From Weeksellaceae bacterium (GTDB lineage Bacteria; Bacteroidota; Bacteroidia; Flavobacteriales; Weeksellaceae), in contig JAKOOI010000025.1 in NCBI GenBank assembly GCA_022701475.1, positions 1 through 5,704 of the forward strand: a stretch of DNA of 5,704 nucleotides. The letters are read 5' to 3'. Positions 1-5,704 of the stretch are shown piece by piece (positions within the stretch are counted from its first letter, which is position 1; each line of letters begins with the position of its first letter). The translations under genes and the position numbers were made by a program. Under the pieces are notes generated by a model. That model had not been told where the DNA came from. It saw only the letters and a program-made list of their open reading frames with translations, and did no database searches.

Positions 1-18
1 GTTTCCCCTGCGATTGCT

Positions 19-26
19 TACATTTG
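19..26 (+). promoter_or_regulatory. Bacteroidetes-type -7 box for the M16 gene
   Basis: TACATTTG matches the Bacteroidetes housekeeping -7 consensus TAnnTTTG exactly. It lies 28 bases before the ATG at 55, so transcription would begin near 32 and leave a leader of roughly 20 bases. The matching -33 TTG element would fall at or before the left edge of the window and cannot be checked. No strong Shine-Dalgarno sequence precedes the start, as is usual in this phylum. Confidence 0.55.
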
Positions 27-54
27 TATGACTTCATGCATAGAGTGAAATGAA

Positions 55-2931
55 ATGACCGTTATGACAGACAAAAAATATAAGGAAGAAAAATATACCG
101 ACCGGAACAACTACGAATATACTACCGTTACCTACGATGAAAATAAGGTAAGAACCTACACTTTAAAAAACGGACTGAAGGTCTTCCTGGCACGGAATAC
201 GGATGCCCCGAGAATACAGACCTATATTCCGGTAAGAACGGGAAGCAATAACGATCCTGCAGACAATACCGGACTCGCCCATTACCTGGAACACATGATG
301 TTCAAGGGAACCTCAAAGCTCGGAACCCTGAACTGGGACGAAGAAAAAAAACTGCTGGACCAGATTTCAGACCTTTATGAACAGCATAAAGCAGAACCGG
401 ATCCCGAAAAAAAGAAGGAAATCTACCGGAATATCGACCGTGTGTCCCAGAAAGCCAGCCGCTATGCCATTGCCAACGAATATGATAAAGCCATTTCCTC
501 ACTGGGTGCTACCGGCACCAATGCGCATACGTGGTTTAATGAAACCGTATATAAAAACAACATCCCCAACAATGAGCTGGAAAAATGGCTGAAAATAGAG
601 AAAGACCGCTTTTCCGACCTTGTGCTGCGGCTATTCCACACCGAACTGGAATCGGTATACGAAGAATTCAACCGCGCACAGGATAATGATTCAAGGCTGG
701 TGCAATACGAGATGATGGACGCGCTGTTCCCGAACCACCCGAACGGACAGCAGACCACCCTCGGTAGAGCTGAGCATCTCAGGAACCCTTCCATGAAAGC
801 CATCCATAAATATTTTGACGAATATTACGTTCCCAATAATTACGCAATGGTAATGGTAGGCGATCTGGATTTTGAAGAAACCATACAGCTGATCGACCGG
901 TATTTCGGGGACCTCCCTTACCGTGAGCTTCCTGCAAAGACGCCGGTAGCGGAAGAAGCGATAACGGGAATTGTGAGAAGAACGGTAAAAAGCCCTACTA
1001 CCGCCAGGGTGCAGCTGGCCTGGCGGACCGACAGCTATGGAACGCGGGAAGCCATGCTGGCGGACATCGTAGCAAATATCCTCACCAACAGGAATGAAGC
1101 CGGGCTCATGGACCTTAATATCAACCAGACCCAGAAGCTGCTGTGGGGGCAGTCCTATTCCGTAGGACTGAAAGAATACGGCTATTTCTCCATTGTTGCC
1201 GTCCCGAAAGAGACCCAGACCCTTGATGAAGCAAAACACCTCGTGCTGGAACAGCTGGAACTGGTGAAGAAAGGGGAATTCCCGGAATGGATGCTGCCGG
1301 CCATCATCAACGATTTTAAAATCCAGCGGATGAAAGCCATGGAAACGGCAGACGGCCTTGCCACCAACCTCTACGACACCTATATCAAAGGAAGGACCTG
1401 GCAGCAGGAACTGAACGAAATGGAAGAATATGCTGCTTTTACCAAAGAAGAAGTAGTACGTTTTGCCAATGATTTTTTCAGGGAAAACTACGTGATCATC
1501 TATAAAGAAAAAGGAATCAATGACAAGCTGCTGAGGGTTGACAACCCCGGCATTACGCCCATCAAGATCAACCGTGAGGCACAATCTGATTTCCTCAGGG
1601 AAATTTTGTCTGAAAAAACACCAGATATTGCTCCGGAATTCATCGATTATGATAAAGAAATAAAGACCGGCACCATCAACGGCAAAACGATAAGTTCCGT
1701 TAAGAACAAATACAACGATATTGCCCAGGTACATTTTATCTTCCCTTTCGGAAGCGACCATGACCGTGACCTGGGGATTTCCACCCAGCTCCTTCAATAC
1801 CTGGGAACCGGCCGTTTTTCGCCGGACGACCTCAAGAAAGAGTTTTTCAGGATCGGGGTAACCAATGATTTCAAGACCACCAATGACCAGCTGACGATCT
1901 CGCTGAGCGGGCTGGAAGAAAATATCATCAAAGGGATTGAACTGCTTCAGCACTGGATGTACGAGGTACTGCCCGATCAGGAAATTTACCGCCAGTTTGT
2001 AGAGACCGTACTCGAAAACCGCGCTGCCGTAAAAAAGGATAAAGGCCGCATCATGACTGCCCTTACCAACTATACGAAAATGGGTGAATTTTCCCGTTTT
2101 ACAGATGTTATTTCAAGAGAGGAACTGGAAATTTCCCAGGCAGAAGCCTTTACGGACCGGATCAGGAAACTTTTCCTGTTTCCATACCAGATTTTCTTTT
2201 ACGGTAAAGATGCAGACCGTTTCAACTCAATGATCTCCGCATACGTCCGGGATGAAAAATATGAAGTTCCTACGGCTAAGCATTATCCTGAGCCGGAAAC
2301 ACTGGGCGATGTCTATTTCGTAGACTACGATATGGTACAGATGGAAATGAGCAAAGCCGGAAAAGGACATACCGTAAACACGGAGAATTTTGGAAAGATC
2401 AATGTATTTAACGAATATTTCGGGCGTGGACTGTCATCCATTGTTTTCCAGGAGATCCGGGAAAGCAAAAGCCTGGCCTACTCGGCATACGTTTCCTATG
2501 CGCCCAATTCGGAACTGAACCATCCGGATTATATTACAACCTATATCGGGACACAGCCGGACAAGTTACAGATTGCCGTGGATACCCTGGCAGAACTGAT
2601 GGATGAACTGCCGGAAGTACCCGTACAGTTTGAGAATGCCAGGAATTCTGCGCTCAAACAGATTGCTTCCACCCGGATCACCCGTACCAATATCTTTTTT
2701 AACAGGCTCCGGCTGAATAAACTGAATATTCACCATGATTTCAGGAAAGATATCTACCGGCAGATCGAAAGCCTTACTTTTAAAGAATTGAAGGGATTTT
2801 ATGAGACGGACATCAAACCCATCAGTTTCAATACGGCCATCATCGGAAAAAAAGAAAACCTGGATACCGATGCGGTAAACCGGATGGGAAGATTCAAAGA
2901 ACTGGAACTGAAAGATATTTTCGGACACTAA
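55..2931 (+). CDS. M16 family zinc metallopeptidase, two-half, no signal peptide
   Basis: Complete 958-residue peptidase of the M16 (pitrilysin/insulinase) family, which cleaves peptides inside a clam-shell chamber made of two homologous halves. The active N-terminal half (about 33-250) carries the inverted zinc motif HYLEH: His76, catalytic Glu79 and His80. The distal zinc ligand is most likely Glu204, with Glu197 seven residues before it as in pitrilysin. An M16_C domain follows (about 250-430, including VPNNYAMVMVGDLD). The second half (from about 540) is degenerate: the equivalent of HxxEH reads GISTQLLQYLG (574-584) and cannot bind zinc. The C-terminal domain keeps the substrate-binding Arg802/Tyr809 pair (RESKSLAY). 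About 123 residues separate His80 from Glu204, well above the usual 70-80, because of a charged helical insert around 97-140. The N-terminus is hydrophilic with no signal peptide or lipobox, so a cytoplasmic site is inferred. An in-frame TGA at 46-48 rules out a longer start; ATG at 64 is an alternative. The physiological substrate is unknown. Confidence 0.93.
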   Translation: MTVMTDKKYKEEKYTDRNNYEYTTVTYDENKVRTYTLKNGLKVFLARNTDAPRIQTYIPVRTGSNNDPADNTGLAHYLEHMMFKGTSKLGTLNWDEEKKLLDQISDLYEQHKAEPDPEKKKEIYRNIDRVSQKASRYAIANEYDKAISSLGATGTNAHTWFNETVYKNNIPNNELEKWLKIEKDRFSDLVLRLFHTELESVYEEFNRAQDNDSRLVQYEMMDALFPNHPNGQQTTLGRAEHLRNPSMKAIHKYFDEYYVPNNYAMVMVGDLDFEETIQLIDRYFGDLPYRELPAKTPVAEEAITGIVRRTVKSPTTARVQLAWRTDSYGTREAMLADIVANILTNRNEAGLMDLNINQTQKLLWGQSYSVGLKEYGYFSIVAVPKETQTLDEAKHLVLEQLELVKKGEFPEWMLPAIINDFKIQRMKAMETADGLATNLYDTYIKGRTWQQELNEMEEYAAFTKEEVVRFANDFFRENYVIIYKEKGINDKLLRVDNPGITPIKINREAQSDFLREILSEKTPDIAPEFIDYDKEIKTGTINGKTISSVKNKYNDIAQVHFIFPFGSDHDRDLGISTQLLQYLGTGRFSPDDLKKEFFRIGVTNDFKTTNDQLTISLSGLEENIIKGIELLQHWMYEVLPDQEIYRQFVETVLENRAAVKKDKGRIMTALTNYTKMGEFSRFTDVISREELEISQAEAFTDRIRKLFLFPYQIFFYGKDADRFNSMISAYVRDEKYEVPTAKHYPEPETLGDVYFVDYDMVQMEMSKAGKGHTVNTENFGKINVFNEYFGRGLSSIVFQEIRESKSLAYSAYVSYAPNSELNHPDYITTYIGTQPDKLQIAVDTLAELMDELPEVPVQFENARNSALKQIASTRITRTNIFFNRLRLNKLNIHHDFRKDIYRQIESLTFKELKGFYETDIKPISFNTAIIGKKENLDTDAVNRMGRFKELELKDIFGH

Positions 2932-2976
2932 GCTTCCGGCAAAGAAGCAGGCCGGTATCAGCAGATTTATATAAAC

Positions 2977-3010
2977 TCAATATCCCGGAAGAGATTTTCC
3001 GGGATATTGA
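2977..3010. terminator. Hairpin between convergent genes, probable bidirectional terminator
   Basis: A perfect 14-bp inverted repeat (2977-2990 and 2997-3010, arm TCAATATCCCGGAA) encloses a 6-base loop. It lies between the stop of the M16 gene at 2931 and the end of the convergent membrane-protein gene at 3038. The stem is long and has a CCCGG core, but only a weak T-run follows on the + strand (ATCTTTCC) and none follows on the - strand. It may therefore act partly as an RNA 3'-end stabiliser or a transcription-collision barrier. Confidence 0.7.
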
Positions 3011-3037
3011 ATCTTTCCTGAAAACTGCCCCTTGGAA

Positions 3038-3547
3038 TCATCCGTTCAATCCCCATTCATACCATGGACAGCAAAAAAAACGGACCAACAGAGCCAGCAC
3101 CAGCAATGCGGCATACAATTTTTTGAATTTCAATATATTGTACTTCACAACACACATCAATATCACAACAGTAGATGCCGTAAGAATAACCGTCATGTGA
3201 CAGACGCTGTACAGCTCAACGGGATCATTCTGGCTGTGGAAGCTGCTGCCCGCTGAATTCAGCCCTGCAGCATGCATCATCAGAAAACAGACGTATGAGG
3301 TATACAGGACAACGGTATACTGTGCCAGCTCCTGGATAAAGCTGTTTTTCCGTTTAAAGAACAGGCTCAGGCCAAGAACCGTAGAAGATAGAAGCAGGTA
3401 AGAAACTACGGGAGTCATGACTCTGTATTTTCCGTCGCCAATACCATAATACAGGACAAAAAAGCGGATCATCAGGTAAGAGATAACGACTGTCAGCGGC
3501 AGGAGCAGGAAGTAACAGGTAAAATACTTCAGTTTTGAATTTTCCAT
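3038..3547 (-). CDS. Hypothetical multi-pass inner-membrane protein, 169 aa
   Basis: I do not recognise this protein. It begins MENSKLKYF at the ATG whose first base is 3547. An in-frame TTG at 3577 would add ten residues, but it lies inside the predicted -7 box, so ATG is preferred. Hydrophobic stretches suggest about five membrane segments, near residues 8-34, 44-64, 74-96, 113-135 and 144-160. There is no cleavable signal peptide. Basic clusters (KRK 65-67; KFKK 140-143) lie between segments 2-3 and 4-5 and would face the cytoplasm, which puts the N-terminus inside. A polar loop (about 97-111, SSFHSQNDP) would then be periplasmic. The last segment runs into a Cys-Cys-Pro-Trp motif (159-162). 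It is convergent with the M16 gene and divergent from the XRE regulator, so it forms a single-gene unit. No enzymatic motif is visible; a function tied to the neighbouring regulator is only a guess from position. Confidence 0.75.
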   Translation of the reverse strand: MENSKLKYFTCYFLLLPLTVVISYLMIRFFVLYYGIGDGKYRVMTPVVSYLLLSSTVLGLSLFFKRKNSFIQELAQYTVVLYTSYVCFLMMHAAGLNSAGSSFHSQNDPVELYSVCHMTVILTASTVVILMCVVKYNILKFKKLYAALLVLALLVRFFCCPWYEWGLNG

Positions 3548-3574
3548 CGTTCGGGTTTTATCAGTTAAACGGGT

Positions 3575-3582
3575 CAAAACTA
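3575..3582 (-). promoter_or_regulatory. -7 box for the leftward membrane-protein gene
   Basis: On the - strand this reads TAGTTTTG, a full match to TAnnTTTG. Transcription would start near 3568 and give a leader of about 20 bases before the ATG at 3547. No clear TTG -33 element lies at the expected distance (around 3602-3606), so the promoter may be weak or need an activator. Confidence 0.5.
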
Positions 3583-3611
3583 AAAATTAAGAATCAGGAT
3601 TTGCTGTTTTC

Positions 3612-3644
3612 TTTTTGCGATTTCGTTGCGAATTTTCGCAAAAA
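3612..3644. promoter_or_regulatory. Three-half-site operator-like array ahead of the XRE gene
   Basis: Three copies of one half-site occur in 33 bases. TTGCGA at 3615-3620 and TTGCGAA at 3626-3632 are direct copies, and TTCGCAA at 3635-3641 is inverted. The second and third form a near-perfect 16-bp palindrome with 7-bp arms and a TT spacer. The first and third also pair as 9-bp arms (TTTTTGCGA with TCGCAAAAA). Half-site centres are 11 and 10 bp apart, about one helical turn, so all would sit on one DNA face. The middle half-site contains the TTG of the XRE promoter and the array ends just before its -7 box, the placement expected of an autorepressor site. Binding by the adjacent regulator is inferred. 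Confidence 0.6.
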
Positions 3645-3655
3645 ATTTATCTTTA
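3626..3655 (+). promoter_or_regulatory. Promoter of the XRE regulator gene
   Basis: TTG at 3626-3628 and TATCTTTA at 3648-3655 are separated by 19 bases, matching the Bacteroidetes -33/-7 layout (TTG, then TAnnTTTG) with one mismatch at the last base. Transcription would begin near 3661 and leave a leader of only about a dozen bases before the ATG at 3673. The -33 element lies within the inverted-repeat operator. Confidence 0.6.
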
Positions 3656-3672
3656 CAAAAAACTTTGCAGAA

Positions 3673-4032
3673 ATGGAAAAAACAAAACTCATCGAAGCCC
3701 GCAAAAGAAGGAATGTGAGCCAGGAAAAAATGGCCGATCTCCTCTGCATGGATGTCTCCAACTACAACCGTAGGGAAAAAGGCACCTCGAAGATTTCTAT
3801 ACAGGAATGGCAGAAAATTGCGGAAAACCTGGAAGTTCCCCTGGAAGAAATCTATGAGAACGAAGAAAGCCTGGTATTGATTTTCAATGATAATGCAGTA
3901 GGAAATGGTAACGGAATAGTGGTCAGCAACAACTATAATATCCCGCTGTCCTTATGGGAATCGCAGAAAAAATATATTGAAAAACTGGAAGCGGAAATCG
4001 AAGAGCTGAAAGCCAGGATTGCCGGTAAATAA
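3673..4032 (+). CDS. XRE-family helix-turn-helix regulator with C-terminal coiled coil
   Basis: DNA-binding regulator of 119 residues. The N-terminal HTH_3/Cro-C1 domain covers about residues 4-61. It starts LIEARKRRNVSQEKMADLL, followed by the recognition-helix region CMDVSNYNRREKG (25-37) and the closing helices around IQEWQKIAENLEVPLEEIY. A short Asn/Gly-rich linker (72-89) follows. The last part (about 95-117) is a charged helix with regular hydrophobic spacing (YIEKLEAEIEELKARI), very likely a dimerising coiled coil. There is no peptidase or ligand-binding domain, so it is not a LexA/CI-type cleavable repressor. ATG at 3673 is preferred over an in-frame TTG at 3535, because the longer version would be translated through the promoter and operator and adds residues unlike an HTH protein. 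The palindromic half-sites directly upstream suggest autoregulation, and the divergent membrane-protein gene is the most likely second target; both are inferences. Confidence 0.92.
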   Translation: MEKTKLIEARKRRNVSQEKMADLLCMDVSNYNRREKGTSKISIQEWQKIAENLEVPLEEIYENEESLVLIFNDNAVGNGNGIVVSNNYNIPLSLWESQKKYIEKLEAEIEELKARIAGK

Positions 4033-4063
4033 AAAGTCCTGAATTGAATTTCAGGACTTTTTT
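4031..4063 (+). terminator. Intrinsic terminator of the XRE gene
   Basis: A perfect 13-bp stem (4031-4043 with 4050-4062, core AGTCCTGAA / TTCAGGACT) closes a 6-base loop and ends in a run of six T (4058-4063). It overlaps the last two bases of the XRE stop codon. The A-run on the left arm gives a U-tract on the other strand too, so it may also stop leftward read-through. Confidence 0.9.
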
Positions 4064-4092
4064 GGTTCTTTATCTATGAGAGCGGATTCAAT

Positions 4093-4124
4093 CCGTTCTA
4101 TATTCATACCGTTTAAAATGGGCT
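4093..4124 (+). repeat. 32-base direct repeat, copy 1
   Basis: This block (CCGTTCTATATTCATACC followed by GTTTAAAATGGGCT) matches 4296-4327 at 28 of 32 positions. All four differences are transitions (T/C at two sites, A/G at two sites), which suggests an older duplication of a shared unit extending beyond the palindrome itself. Confidence 0.7.
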
Positions 4125-4142
4125 AAAGCCCATTCCTATTGA
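4117..4142 (+). repeat. REP-like unit, first AATGGGCT copy
   Basis: The palindrome AATGGGCT-AA-AGCCCATT (4117-4134, 8-bp arms) is followed by CCTATTGA. The 26-base unit recurs at 4232-4257 with two differences. Its tail TTCCTAT (4133-4139) is complementary to ATAGGAA at 4166-4172, which could be the decayed end of a partner unit in inverted orientation. Confidence 0.7.
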
Positions 4143-4231
4143 ATGAAAAAACATCCGAAACATGGATAGGAACATGCCTTCATGTCCATCTACAGGTTTG
4201 TGATAAATTTTCCACCATTCATCCCCGGAAA

Positions 4232-4300
4232 AATGGGCTAAAGCCCGTTGCTATTGATACGAACGTTGGCAATATCAATAGCAACGGGTTTTAACCCGTT
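4232..4300. repeat. Head-to-head REP-like pair forming a long inverted repeat
   Basis: Two 28-base units face each other (4232-4259 and 4273-4300) and match at 25 of 28 positions when one is reverse-complemented. The inner 16 bases (4244-4259 and 4273-4288, arm CCCGTTGCTATTGATA) pair perfectly around a 13-base loop. Each unit also contains its own short palindrome. The transcript could fold into one long hairpin or two small ones, the usual architecture of a BIME. Confidence 0.8.
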
Positions 4301-4327
4301 CCATATTTATGCCGTTTGAAATGGGCT
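4296..4327 (+). repeat. 32-base direct repeat, copy 2
   Basis: Second copy of the block at 4093-4124. It links the end of the head-to-head pair to the last, degenerate palindrome (GGCT-TTC-AGCC, 4324-4334). The repeated unit therefore spans the junction between two neighbouring palindromes rather than one palindrome alone. Confidence 0.7.
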
Positions 4328-4336
4328 TTCAGCCAA

Positions 4337-4375
4337 AACTTATTTATGCGCATCGAAGGCCGCTTATGATAAGTT
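4337..4375 (-). terminator. Weak hairpin downstream of the S46 peptidase gene
   Basis: Arms AACTTAT (4337-4343) and ATAAGTT (4369-4375) form a 7-bp outer stem, with a 3-bp inner GCG/CGC stem at 4348-4350 and 4361-4363. On the - strand this lies 10 bases after the stop codon at 4385 and is followed by TTGG rather than a T-run. It is a possible transcript end, but the stem is AT-rich and broken, so the call is tentative. The REP hairpins beyond it could serve the same end. Confidence 0.3.
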
Positions 4376-4384
4376 CCTACTGGG

Positions 4385-5704
4385 TTATTTCACAATCTTC
4401 ATCTCATCCACCAGCCATCTGGAGTCGGCAAATTTATCGATGATGAAAAGGATGTACTTGGTATCCACCATGATGTTCCGGCTGAAACGCGGGTCATAAT
4501 TGATGTCGCTCATGGTACCTTCCCACTGACGGTCGAAATTCAGTCCCACCAGATTGCCGTTGGCATCCAGGGCCGGGCTGCCGGAATTTCCTCCGGTGGT
4601 ATGGTTGGTGGCCGTGAATCCTACCGGGACGTCCCCTGTTTTATCTTTGTAGCTTCCGAAATCCTTTTTCTGATACAGATCGATCAGCTTTTTCGGAACA
4701 TCGAATTCATAATCTCCCGGAACGTATTTTTCCATCACACCGGCAAGGTGGGTCTGGTAACCGTAATCAACCGCATCTCTGGGCGAAGATCCTTTCACCT
4801 TTCCATAGGTTACCCGCAGGGTGGAATTGGCATCCGGGAAGAATTTCCGGTCTTTATCCGTTTTCATCTGCTGGGCCATATAGGTTTTCTGCAGGGCATC
4901 GATCTTCGTCTGCAAAGCAGCAAACTGCGGATCCGCTTTTGTCATATAGGTATCTCTTATTGACAGGTACAGCTGGTAAGCAGGATCCTTTTTAACAGAT
5001 TTGATAAGTTTATCCTGATTGGAGAACGCTTTGTCGATATCTTTGCTCAGGAAAGCTCCGTTCACTTCGCTTCTCCCCGTGATAACGGAGTTTTTGGAGA
5101 CGTCTTCTATTGCCTGGATGTTCTGGACTTCGTTTTTGTATTTCGCGAATCCGTCCGGCAGGAACTGAGGTGCCGTTTTATTGGCATACAGCGCCAGCAA
5201 TTTGGCCGTTACTTTGGCATCCAGTTCGGCATTATAATCTTTATAAAAAGAAGTCAGCCTGTTTTTGAAAGCAGCGGTGCTTTTTTCATCCGTTCTTCCG
5301 CTTTCAACCGCACTGATATATCCGTAAAACAGGTTGGCCAGGGTAAGGGTTTCTGCATTCCTCAGGGTTTCGGAGTAATAGGCATTGTTCAGGGCATAGG
5401 GAGCCTGGTCGTTATACAATTTATTCAGCTGATCGATGGTTGATTTGATTTCAGGGCTTTTGCCGGCCAGTGAAGCTTCATAGGTCACCTTCTTCTGTAC
5501 TGCATTGGATTTCTTGAGTCCTTCTACCTCGCCGATCCATTTTTTCCAGTAGTTGGCAACGGAAGCATATTTTGAAGCATACTGGATACGGGTGGCATCA
5601 TCGGTACGCATTTTTTCGTCCAGTGTTTTCAGTGCGACGTCCCGCACGGCAATTCTTGCCGGATCTATTTCCGTCATGATTTTTTCCACGGCAATGGCCG
5701 GAAG
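4385..5704 (-). CDS. dpp11: S46 dipeptidyl peptidase, DPP11 type (C-terminal part)
   Basis: C-terminal 439 residues of an S46-family serine dipeptidyl peptidase; the reading frame runs off the right edge with no stop. S46 enzymes release dipeptides from peptide N-termini in the periplasm. The first two-thirds of this part is largely helical, matching the S46 helical cap. The chymotrypsin-like end carries GGNSGSP, with the catalytic Ser encoded at 4583-4585. Exactly 18 residues later, in LNFDRQWEG, is an Arg (4529-4531). In P. gingivalis DPP11 the catalytic Ser655 and the specificity Arg673 have the same spacing, while DPP7 has Gly there. This predicts preference for Asp or Glu at P1. Sixty-five residues follow the Ser, as in the 720-residue DPP11, so about 280 N-terminal residues are missing, including the catalytic His and Asp and the signal peptide. 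A GTG at 5689 is internal, not the start. It stands alone, downstream-facing a REP cluster. Confidence 0.9.
   Translation of the reverse strand, partial: LPAIAVEKIMTEIDPARIAVRDVALKTLDEKMRTDDATRIQYASKYASVANYWKKWIGEVEGLKKSNAVQKKVTYEASLAGKSPEIKSTIDQLNKLYNDQAPYALNNAYYSETLRNAETLTLANLFYGYISAVESGRTDEKSTAAFKNRLTSFYKDYNAELDAKVTAKLLALYANKTAPQFLPDGFAKYKNEVQNIQAIEDVSKNSVITGRSEVNGAFLSKDIDKAFSNQDKLIKSVKKDPAYQLYLSIRDTYMTKADPQFAALQTKIDALQKTYMAQQMKTDKDRKFFPDANSTLRVTYGKVKGSSPRDAVDYGYQTHLAGVMEKYVPGDYEFDVPKKLIDLYQKKDFGSYKDKTGDVPVGFTATNHTTGGNSGSPALDANGNLVGLNFDRQWEGTMSDINYDPRFSRNIMVDTKYILFIIDKFADSRWLVDEMKIVK

Larger units (their letters stand above)
4081..4336. repeat. REP/BIME-like palindromic repeat cluster filling the intergenic region
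   Basis: The 352-base gap between the XRE gene and the S46 gene holds no plausible gene. It is largely built from short related palindromes with GGGCTnnAGCCC or CGGGTTnnAACCCG cores. They lie at 4081-4097 (degenerate), 4117-4134, 4232-4249, 4283-4300 and 4319-4336 (degenerate). They occur in both orientations and share flanks such as CTATTGA and CCGTTT, as in bacterial interspersed mosaic elements. Between the units, 4143-4231 is unique AT-rich sequence with one imperfect hairpin at 4162-4189. Such elements are typically moved by REP-associated tyrosine transposases encoded elsewhere; none is in this window. Confidence 0.75.

Noticed and set aside
1..48. Open frame reaching a TGA at 46-48, possibly the tail of an upstream gene
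   Set aside because: Only 15 codons are visible and they resemble no known C-terminus. A perfect -7 box lies inside the stretch, so a promoter region is the better reading, though an overlap cannot be excluded.
691..1953. A 420-codon open frame on the - strand inside the M16 gene
   Set aside because: It lies wholly antisense to a strongly supported peptidase. Its product is rich in Phe, Gly and Val with no recognisable domain, which fits the complement of a codon-biased gene.
3032..3256. Small + strand open frame overlapping the membrane-protein gene
   Set aside because: It is antisense to a credible membrane protein, begins with no promoter, and has a Gln/His-rich composition without any domain.
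3548..3577. Longer form of the membrane protein starting at TTG 3577
   Set aside because: The TTG is part of the predicted -7 box and the added ten residues are polar. The ATG at 3547 directly precedes the first membrane segment.
3535..3672. Longer form of the XRE protein starting at TTG 3535
   Set aside because: The extension would run through the promoter and operator, and the HTH domain begins normally just after the ATG at 3673.
3673..4032. XRE protein as the antitoxin of a toxin-antitoxin pair
   Set aside because: The gene is followed at once by a strong terminator and has no co-directional partner. The divergent neighbour is a multi-pass membrane protein, not a known toxin type.
4081..4336. 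Possible CRISPR array
   Set aside because: The repeats are not evenly spaced, differ in orientation, and lack uniform spacers. No cas gene is in the window. REP-like palindromes explain them better.
4601..4963. A 120-codon + strand open frame inside the S46 gene
   Set aside because: It is antisense to a conserved peptidase domain, with no promoter or recognisable motif.

Overview
The window reads as a chromosomal fragment of a Bacteroidetes bacterium, most likely a flavobacterium close to Chryseobacterium. The signs are promoters of the TAnnTTTG type instead of sigma70 boxes, no convincing Shine-Dalgarno sequences ahead of the starts, an S46 dipeptidyl peptidase of the DPP11 type, a long two-half M16 peptidase, and palindromic GGGCTnnAGCCC intergenic repeats. 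The genus is inferred; no rRNA or other marker is present.

Layout: (1) 1-54 holds a promoter. (2) 55-2931 (+) encodes a complete M16 zinc metallopeptidase of 958 residues with no signal peptide. (3) 2932-3037 carries a strong hairpin between convergent genes. (4) 3038-3547 (-) encodes a 169-residue multi-pass membrane protein of unknown function. (5) 3548-3672 is a divergent intergenic region with a promoter for each flanking gene and a three-half-site operator-like array (TTGCGA / TTGCGAA / TTCGCAA) lying across the rightward promoter. (6) 3673-4032 (+) encodes a 119-residue XRE-family regulator with a C-terminal coiled coil, followed by a textbook hairpin terminator. (7) 4063-4384 is a non-coding block of REP/BIME-like palindromes. 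(8) 4385 to the window end (-) encodes the C-terminal 439 residues of an S46 peptidase; the catalytic Ser and the DPP11-type Arg are visible, while the rest of the triad lies outside.

The two peptidases probably both feed peptide use: DPP11 removes acidic-residue dipeptides in the periplasm, and the M16 enzyme likely degrades peptides in the cytoplasm. They sit in separate transcription units, so no operon link is visible. The membrane protein and the XRE regulator are divergent neighbours sharing one control region, which makes a regulator/target pair possible but unproven.

I see no CRISPR, transposase, toxin-antitoxin or defence system. The least ordinary items are the phased operator array, the REP cluster, and the uncharacterised membrane protein beside the regulator.
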